Source of the DNA: an uncultured Clostridia bacterium
GTDB taxonomy: Bacteria; Bacillota; Clostridia; Oscillospirales; Ruminococcaceae
Length of the DNA stretch: 64,000 bases
Assembly: GCA_947628655.1 (NCBI GenBank)
Contig: CANRAS010000001.1
Coordinates: 124,001 to 188,000, forward strand
Direction: 5' to 3'
Shown here: positions 58,625 to 64,000 of the stretch, one piece after another
Position numbering within the stretch: position 1 is the stretch's first letter
Layout of the letters: the number at the start of each line of letters is the position of its first letter
The notes under the pieces: model-generated
Databases searched by the model: none
Seen by the model: only the letters and a program-made list of their open reading frames with translations
What the model was told of the DNA's origin: nothing
Program-made: the position numbers and the translations under genes

Positions 58625-59221
58625 ATGGTCGCTGTCATTGATTACGGCGCGGGAAATCTTTTCAGCGTGAAAAACGCGCTGGACTTTCTCGGCTATGAAA
58701 ACAAGATAACAAATTCCGCCGACGAACTGAAAGCGGCGGACAAGCTGATACTTCCGGGAGTAGGCGCATTTCCCGACGCTATGCGAATGCTTGCCGAAAG
58801 CGGACTTGTCGGCGTTATAAAAGAACAGGCGCAAAAAAAGCCCTTGCTCGGCATTTGTTTAGGTATGCAGATGTTGTTTGAAAAAGGCTATGAATTTGGT
58901 GAAACGGACGGTTTGGGGCTGATAAAGGGCAGTGTAAAGCTGATGACGCCAAAGGATTTGCCCGTACCGCATATCGGCTGGAACGCTCTGGAGTTTAACG
59001 AGCCGTGCCCGTTGCTGAAGAACGCGAAAAACGGCGGCTACGTTTATTTTGTCCACTCCTACGCCGCACAGTGTCCGTCTGAAAACGTCGCGGCTTATTG
59101 CGACTACGGCGGGAAAGTCCCCGCGCTCGTGCAGAACGGCAATGTTTTCGGCGCGCAGTTCCACCCCGAAAAGAGCGGGGAAGTGGGGCTGAATATCTTG
59201 AGGAGTTTTTACGAACTGTAA
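58625..59221 (+). CDS. hisH: Imidazole glycerol phosphate synthase glutaminase subunit HisH
   Basis: 198 residues with AGGAAAGG upstream. Class I glutamine amidotransferase motifs are IDYGAGNLFSV, GICLGMQMLFE (nucleophile Cys), and AQFHPEKSGEVG (His-x-Glu). It passes ammonia to HisF, which is not encoded in this window; hisA, hisF and hisI/E are presumably elsewhere. It is the last gene of the his cluster. Confidence 0.96.
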   Translation: MVAVIDYGAGNLFSVKNALDFLGYENKITNSADELKAADKLILPGVGAFPDAMRMLAESGLVGVIKEQAQKKPLLGICLGMQMLFEKGYEFGETDGLGLIKGSVKLMTPKDLPVPHIGWNALEFNEPCPLLKNAKNGGYVYFVHSYAAQCPSENVAAYCDYGGKVPALVQNGNVFGAQFHPEKSGEVGLNILRSFYEL

Positions 59222-59327
59222 TAAACTTAGAATTTCGACGATTACAAAGCGTAATTGCGCAAAAGAAAACTTTGACGCAGTTGATTGCGTTTATTAATGT
59301 ATATTATTATGAATGGAGGATATAAAA

Positions 59328-60593
59328 ATGGGAATGACAATGACGCAGAAAATTCTTGCGAAACACGCGGGACTTGACAGCGTAAGCGAGGGACAGCTTA
59401 TAAGAGCAAAGCTGGATATGGTACTCGGAAACGATATAACAAGCCCCGTCGCGATAAACGAGTTCAATAAAAATCAGTTTACGGACGTGTTCGACAAGAG
59501 CAAGATTTCACTTGTAATGGATCATTTCACGCCGAACAAGGACATCAAAGCCGCTGTTCAGTGTCAGCAATGCAGGGAATTTGCACAGCGTTTCGGCATT
59601 GAGAACTTCTACGATGTAGGAACAGTCGGGATAGAGCACGCCTTGCTCCCCGAAAAAGGTTTGGTAATCCCCGGCGACTGCGTTATCGGCGCGGATTCGC
59701 ATACCTGCACTTACGGTGCATTGGGCGCGTTTTCAACGGGCGTAGGCTCTACCGATATGGCGGCGGGTATGGCGACAGGCGAAGCGTGGTTCAAAGTTCC
59801 GGGAGCAATTAAATTCAACCTCACGGGAAAACTGAATAAGTGGGTAAGCGGCAAGGACGTAATTCTTCACATAATCGGTATGATAGGCGTTGACGGCGCG
59901 TTGTATCAGTCTATGGAGTTCACGGGCGAGGGGCTTAAAAACCTTTCGATGGACGACAGACTGTGTATGGCGAATATGGCGATAGAGGCGGGCGCGAAAA
60001 ACGGCATTTTCGAGGTTGACGAGGTGACGGAGAATTATGTAAAAGGCAGAACAAACCGCGCGTTTGAGGTTTTCAAGGCTGACCCCGACGCCGTTTACAA
60101 CCGCGTTATCGACATAGATTTGTCGCAGGTGAAATCGACGGTTTCGTTCCCGCACCTGCCCGAAAACACAAAGACGATTGACGAGGCAAAGGCGCTGAAG
60201 ATAAAGATAGACCAAGTTGTAATAGGCTCTTGCACGAACGGACGCTACAGCGACCTTGAAACCGCCGCGAAAGTCGTAAAGGGCAAAAAAGTCGCAGACG
60301 GAGTTCGTGCAATAGTAATCCCCGCGACCCAGCAGATTTATCTTGACGCGCTGAAAAACGGGCTGCTGGAGATTTTCGTAGAGGCGGGAATGGTAGTTTC
60401 CGCGCCGACCTGCGGTCCGTGTCTGGGCGGACATATGGGAATACTCGCCCCGCACGAAAGAGCCGTTTCCACTACAAACAGAAACTTTGTCGGCAGAATG
60501 GGCGACACAACTTCCGAGGTTTATCTTGCAAGCCCCGCGATAGCGGCGGCAAGCGCGCTTACAGGTTATATTTCCGATGTTGAGGAGGGTTAA
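59328..60593 (+). CDS. leuC: 3-isopropylmalate dehydratase large subunit
   Basis: 421 residues from the ATG at 59328, 8 nt after GGAGG; an ATG five codons earlier overlaps that site. Aconitase-type cluster ligands occur in [24 protein letters not shown] and [13 protein letters not shown]. The length matches the shorter archaeal/clostridial LeuC subfamily, which can overlap homoaconitase-like functions. With leuD directly downstream it isomerises isopropylmalate. Confidence 0.95.
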   Translation: MGMTMTQKILAKHAGLDSVSEGQLIRAKLDMVLGNDITSPVAINEFNKNQFTDVFDKSKISLVMDHFTPNKDIKAAVQCQQCREFAQRFGIENFYDVGTVGIEHALLPEKGLVIPGDCVIGADSHTCTYGALGAFSTGVGSTDMAAGMATGEAWFKVPGAIKFNLTGKLNKWVSGKDVILHIIGMIGVDGALYQSMEFTGEGLKNLSMDDRLCMANMAIEAGAKNGIFEVDEVTENYVKGRTNRAFEVFKADPDAVYNRVIDIDLSQVKSTVSFPHLPENTKTIDEAKALKIKIDQVVIGSCTNGRYSDLETAAKVVKGKKVADGVRAIVIPATQQIYLDALKNGLLEIFVEAGMVVSAPTCGPCLGGHMGILAPHERAVSTTNRNFVGRMGDTTSEVYLASPAIAAASALTGYISDVEEG

Positions 60594-60598
60594 ATAAT

Positions 60599-61081
60599 AT
60601 GAAAGCACACGGAACAGTACATAAATACGGCGATAACGTTGATACGGACGTAATAATCCCCGCGCGTTATCTTAACACCTCCGACCACAAGGAATTAGCG
60701 TCCCATTGTATGGAGGACATTGACAAGGATTTTGTAAAGAACGTAAAGCAGGGCGATATTATCGTCGCGAATATGAACTTCGGGTGCGGAAGTTCCAGAG
60801 AACACGCCCCTATAGCGATAAAAGCAAGCGGTGTAGGCTGCGTTATCGCGTCTACATTCGCCAGGATATTCTACCGCAACGCCATTAATATCGGACTTCC
60901 GATTTTGGAGTGCGACGCCGCCGCCAAGGACATCGAAAACGGCGACGAGGTTGAGATTGACTTCGATACGGGCGTAATAACAAATATCACAAGGAACAAG
61001 ACGTACAAGGCTCAGCCTTTCCCCGAATTTATCAAGGATATTATCAACAAAGGCGGTCTGCTTAACTCCCTGAAAAAATGA
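60599..61081 (+). CDS. leuD: 3-isopropylmalate dehydratase small subunit
   Basis: 160 residues. [20 protein letters not shown] and [17 protein letters not shown] are the swivel-domain signatures that complete the LeuC active site. The gene follows leuC by 5 bp and its stop overlaps the GNAT start (ATGA). Confidence 0.96.
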   Translation: MKAHGTVHKYGDNVDTDVIIPARYLNTSDHKELASHCMEDIDKDFVKNVKQGDIIVANMNFGCGSSREHAPIAIKASGVGCVIASTFARIFYRNAINIGLPILECDAAAKDIENGDEVEIDFDTGVITNITRNKTYKAQPFPEFIKDIINKGGLLNSLKK

Positions 61082-61539
61082 GAGTGGATATACGACCCGC
61101 CATTTATTCCGATATTCCCGCCTTAGCCGAGATAAAACAGCTTGCAAGGAATGACAGCACCGACCCGAACAGCGCGGCGTTCGGCGCGGAGGTGCGCTAT
61201 CTTACCGCGTTCCTCGACGAGCGCCAAAGCGTTTTTGTCCAGCTTACAGACCGCGTACCTATGGCGTTTTGCACGGTAAGGGAGCGCACTATAAAGCCGT
61301 TTATCGGCTACGCGTACATAAAGGATCTGTATGTTCACCCAAATTGGCAGAATAAAGGCTTTGGGAAAAAACTGCTTATGCACACCCTGCGGACAATGCG
61401 CACAAAAGGTTACTTGAACGCAATGCTTGAAACCGCCGAGGACAACACGGCGGCGCGCGGTTTTTACGAGAAGTTCGGATTTGTCCGCCGCGACATTGGC
61501 GGTTCTTCGGGGTATGTTACTTACACGATTGACTTTTGA
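61078..61539 (+). CDS. GNAT-family N-acetyltransferase
   Basis: 153 residues. The acetyl-CoA loop is seen in [21 protein letters not shown] (Q/RxxGxG/A as NKGFGKK), and [24 protein letters not shown] is motif B. The substrate is unknown. It overlaps leuD by 4 nt and lies between leu genes, so it is made with leucine enzymes, but nothing indicates a direct role in the pathway. Confidence 0.9.
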   Translation: MRVDIRPAIYSDIPALAEIKQLARNDSTDPNSAAFGAEVRYLTAFLDERQSVFVQLTDRVPMAFCTVRERTIKPFIGYAYIKDLYVHPNWQNKGFGKKLLMHTLRTMRTKGYLNAMLETAEDNTAARGFYEKFGFVRRDIGGSSGYVTYTIDF

Positions 61540-61549
61540 GGAGAACCAA

Positions 61550-62101
61550 ATGGCAGATTTAAAGAAAACGAGCGTTTTCATAAGCCTTATTCTGCGCCAC
61601 AAGCCCGAAACTGTCGGAATACGGCTTGACGAACACGGCTGGGCAAACGTAGATGAACTGATAAGCGGGATAAACCAAACCGACGGCTATGATTTGGATA
61701 TGGAAACGCTCGAAGAGATAGTCCGCACGGATAACAAACAGCGGTACAGTTTTAACGATAATCACACGCTGATACGCGCAAATCAAGGTCATTCGATTAA
61801 CGTCGATGTCGAATTAGAGGAAAAAGAACCGCCCGAAACCCTTTTCCACGGCACAGGGGAAAAGTTCGTGCCGTCAATATCAGAGCAGGGGCTTATTCCG
61901 AAAAGCCGACTGTACGTTCATCTTTCAAAGGATAAAGAAACCGCCGAAAAGGTAGGCGCAAGGCACGGAAAACCGCATATTTTTCTTGTAAAAGCGGGGG
62001 AAATGCACAGAGCGGGCTATAAGTTCTATCTTTCAAAGAACGGAGTGTGGCTTACAAAATCCGTGCCGAAAGAATTTTTGTCATTAATTTTAAACAGATA
62101 G
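61550..62101 (+). CDS. kptA: RNA 2'-phosphotransferase, Tpt1/KptA family
   Basis: 183 residues from the ATG at 61550 (GAGGAG upstream). The catalytic Arg-His-Arg set is seen in LILRHKPETVGIRLD (Arg16, His17) and GARHGKPHIFLVKA; LFHGTGEKF, RLYVHLSKDKETA and NGVWLTKSVP complete the conserved order. Tpt1 removes a splice-junction 2'-phosphate in eukaryotes using NAD+. Bacteria have no such tRNA splicing, so the natural substrate is unsettled (RNA repair or NAD-dependent ADP-ribosylation of ends have been proposed). All catalytic residues appear intact. It lies within a leucine operon. Confidence 0.93.
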   Translation: MADLKKTSVFISLILRHKPETVGIRLDEHGWANVDELISGINQTDGYDLDMETLEEIVRTDNKQRYSFNDNHTLIRANQGHSINVDVELEEKEPPETLFHGTGEKFVPSISEQGLIPKSRLYVHLSKDKETAEKVGARHGKPHIFLVKAGEMHRAGYKFYLSKNGVWLTKSVPKEFLSLILNR

Positions 62102-62118
62102 AAAGGGAGAAAACAACT

Positions 62119-63201
62119 ATGGAAAAGAACATCGCGGTGATAAAAGGCGACGGAATAGGTCCCGAAATCGTCACGGAGGCTATGAAAGTCCTTGACAAGG
62201 TCGGGGAGAAATTCGGTCACAAGTTTAATTACGAACAGCTGTTAATGGGCGGTTGTTCTATTGACGTGAACGGAGTTCCGCTGACCGAAGAAACGATTGA
62301 GAAGTGCAAGGCGTCCGACGCGGTACTTATGGGTTCGATAGGCGGAGATACAACCACGTCCCCGTGGTATAAACTCCCCGCCGACAAGCGCCCCGAGGCA
62401 GGCTTGCTCGGAATACGCAAGGCGTTGGGACTTTTCGCGAACCTGCGCCCGTGCGTACTGTTTAAGCAGTTAAGCGGGGCTTGCCCGCTGAAAGAGGAGA
62501 TAAGCCGCAAGGGCTTTGATATGCTGATTATGCGCGAACTTACAGGAGGACTGTATTTCGGCAAGCGTTACACCGAAGAGAAAAACGGCGTTATGACGGC
62601 TGTCGATACTCTCGAATACAACGAAAACGAAATTCGCCGTATTGCGAAAAAGGCGTTTGACGTAGCAATGCAAAGGCGCAAAAAGGTGACAAGCGTCGAC
62701 AAGGCGAACGTTCTTGACAGTTCCCGCCTTTGGAGAAAGGTCGTTGAGGAAGTCGCAAAGGACTACCCCGAAGTTGCTTTAGAGCATATGCTTGTCGATA
62801 ATTCGGCAATGCAGTTAGTAAAAGACCCCGCGCAGTTCGATGTTATGGTAACGGAGAATATGTTCGGCGATATTCTGTCCGACGAGGCGTCGATGATTAC
62901 GGGTTCAATAGGAATGTTGGCGTCCGCGTCGATGAACGAAACCAGCTTTGGACTTTACGAGCCGAGCGGCGGTTCAGCGCCCGACATTGCGGGTCAGAAC
63001 AAGGCAAACCCGATAGCGACAATACTTTCCGCCGCGATGATGCTGCGTTATTCTTTCAAAATGGAAAAAGAGGCTGACGCGGTAGAAAACGCGATAAATT
63101 CCGCTTTGGACGCGGGTTATCGCACAGGCGACATTATGAGCGACGGTATGACGCTTGTTTCCTGCTCGGAAATGGGCGACAAAATCGCTGAGTTTATCTG
63201 A
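62119..63201 (+). CDS. leuB: 3-isopropylmalate dehydrogenase
   Basis: 360 residues from the ATG at 62119 (AAGGGAG upstream). VIKGDGIGPEIVTEAMKVL, IMRELTGGLYFGKR, the catalytic Lys/Asp region VDNSAMQLVKDPAQFDVMVT and GDILSDEASMITGSIGMLAS, and the adenine-binding GSAPDIAGQNKANPIAT are all present. It oxidises 3-isopropylmalate with NAD+ after the LeuCD reaction. leuA and ilvC are not in the window. Confidence 0.96.
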   Translation: MEKNIAVIKGDGIGPEIVTEAMKVLDKVGEKFGHKFNYEQLLMGGCSIDVNGVPLTEETIEKCKASDAVLMGSIGGDTTTSPWYKLPADKRPEAGLLGIRKALGLFANLRPCVLFKQLSGACPLKEEISRKGFDMLIMRELTGGLYFGKRYTEEKNGVMTAVDTLEYNENEIRRIAKKAFDVAMQRRKKVTSVDKANVLDSSRLWRKVVEEVAKDYPEVALEHMLVDNSAMQLVKDPAQFDVMVTENMFGDILSDEASMITGSIGMLASASMNETSFGLYEPSGGSAPDIAGQNKANPIATILSAAMMLRYSFKMEKEADAVENAINSALDAGYRTGDIMSDGMTLVSCSEMGDKIAEFI

Positions 63202-63261
63202 TTAGTCAAAATAACCAAAAATATAAAGCCTCGGTGTGGTTTAAATGTGCTAAATCACCGC

Positions 63262-63290
63262 TTGAAAAACGGCATATTTTGTGGTATAAT
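63262..63290 (+). promoter_or_regulatory. Sigma-A promoter of glyA
   Basis: TTGAAA (63262-63267), 17 bp, TATAAT (63285-63290) with TGG before it. A small GTGGGA/TCCCGC hairpin lies in the leader near 63311-63325. Confidence 0.85.
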
Positions 63291-63339
63291 TAGTGTATCA
63301 AATGCTATATGTGGGATTTTCCCGCAGAAAGGAATTTTT

Positions 63340-64000
63340 ATGTACAATGATTTGGTGGATACCATAGGATTTCTCGGAAAGTATGACAAAGAAGTCGCGG
63401 ACGCTATGGGTCTGGAACTTGCCCGCCAGAAACGCAACCTCGAACTTATCGCAAGCGAGAATATCGTTTCTCCCGCGGTAATGGCGGCGATGGGCAGCGT
63501 TCTTACAAACAAGTACGCGGAGGGCTACCCCGGAAAGCGTTACTACGGCGGGTGCGAGGACGTTGATATTGTCGAGAATATCGCGATAGAACGCGCCAAA
63601 AAGCTGTTCGGCGCAAAATTCGCGAATGTTCAGGCACATTCGGGCGCGCAGGCTAATACGGCGGTTTATGTCGCGCTTTTACAGCCGGGCGACACCGTTA
63701 TGGGAATGAGCCTTGCGCACGGAGGACACCTCACGCACGGTTCTCCGGTGAATATTTCGGGAAAGATATACAACTTTGAGGCATACGGCACGAATGACGA
63801 GGGTTTCATCGACTATGAGGAACTCTACAAGCAGGCGAACAAGTGCAAGCCGAAACTTATCGTGGCGGGCGCGTCGGCGTATCCCCGCGCGATTGATTTC
63901 AAGAAACTGTCCGATATAGCGAGAGCGGTCGGCGCGTATCTTATGGTTGATATGGCGCATATCGCGGGTCTTGTCGCGGCGGGTCAGCACGAAAGTCCCG
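63340..64000 (+). CDS. glyA: Serine hydroxymethyltransferase, partial (C-terminus outside window)
   Basis: The ATG at 63340 (AAAGGA upstream) opens a frame that continues past the window edge, giving 220 residues. [44 protein letters not shown] and [14 protein letters not shown] are diagnostic, and the PLP-contact Asp/His of [13 protein letters not shown] lies near the end; the PLP lysine falls beyond the window. The enzyme interconverts serine and glycine with tetrahydrofolate. Confidence 0.96.
   Translation, partial: MYNDLVDTIGFLGKYDKEVADAMGLELARQKRNLELIASENIVSPAVMAAMGSVLTNKYAEGYPGKRYYGGCEDVDIVENIAIERAKKLFGAKFANVQAHSGAQANTAVYVALLQPGDTVMGMSLAHGGHLTHGSPVNISGKIYNFEAYGTNDEGFIDYEELYKQANKCKPKLIVAGASAYPRAIDFKKLSDIARAVGAYLMVDMAHIAGLVAAGQHESP

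Overview
The window looks like chromosome of an endospore-forming clostridial bacterium (Firmicutes, probably Oscillospirales/Ruminococcaceae-like, moderate GC). The basis is a Gram-positive PolC, the sporulation genes cotJABC, yabPQ and a spoVB-like gene, short-form HisG with HisZ, and many sigma-A promoters of the form TTGACA-17 bp-TATAAT. No rRNA, tRNA, CRISPR array, prophage or IS transposase was recognised. Most of the window is ordinary core metabolism, DNA repair and envelope synthesis; the unusual material sits in a few intergenic or accessory islands.

Layout. 1-3650: a partial small-molecule kinase-like gene, a lone amino-acid-binding lipoprotein whose two domains are in circularly permuted order, a YwaF-type membrane protein, an SCP2 protein, and GC-palindrome and 48-bp repeats around a 48-residue small gene. 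3650-8360: radical SAM gene, ruvC-ruvA-TPR-ruvB and an rRNA-methyltransferase-like gene. 8508-13006: two large exported cell-wall glycosidase/amidase proteins. 13056-13902: a complete type III toxin-antitoxin locus (promoter, three 36-bp ToxI repeats, terminator, ToxN/AbiQ toxin). 13968-19487: mscL, uvrA, uvrB. 19648-23286: pduL divergent from a Fur/Zur-znuABC zinc uptake operon. 23322-29796: cls, then the sporulation/division cluster divIC-yabQ-yabP-rqcP-hup-mazG-spoVB-like on the minus strand. 29800-31950: a repeat island holding two related elements with 11-bp iteron-like arrays and at least two copies of a MITE-like element, plus a Fic protein lacking its catalytic histidine. 31944-42285: cotJABC, alr, LCP-like, LUD, ROK kinase, ilvD, site-2 protease, AIM24, glgA and DUF2871-like genes. 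42487-54367: one long probable operon hom-pyrH-frr-uppS-cdsA-dxr-rseP-ispG-polC. 54465-63201: hisZGDB-Nudix-hisH and leuCD-GNAT-kptA-leuB. 63340 to the end: partial glyA.

Four signals stand out. (1) The circularly permuted substrate-binding protein at 889-1689. (2) The compact ToxIN-type locus. (3) Two copies of an about 80-nt RNA-like element (34309 and 42362), each beginning at the predicted transcription start of its own promoter, one heading the long hom-polC operon. (4) The two paralogous iteron-like elements at 29941-30262 and 30388-30830, which share a 33-bp AT-rich core (31/33 identical) but carry different repeat words. Functions for (3) and (4) are not known to me and are stated as inference.
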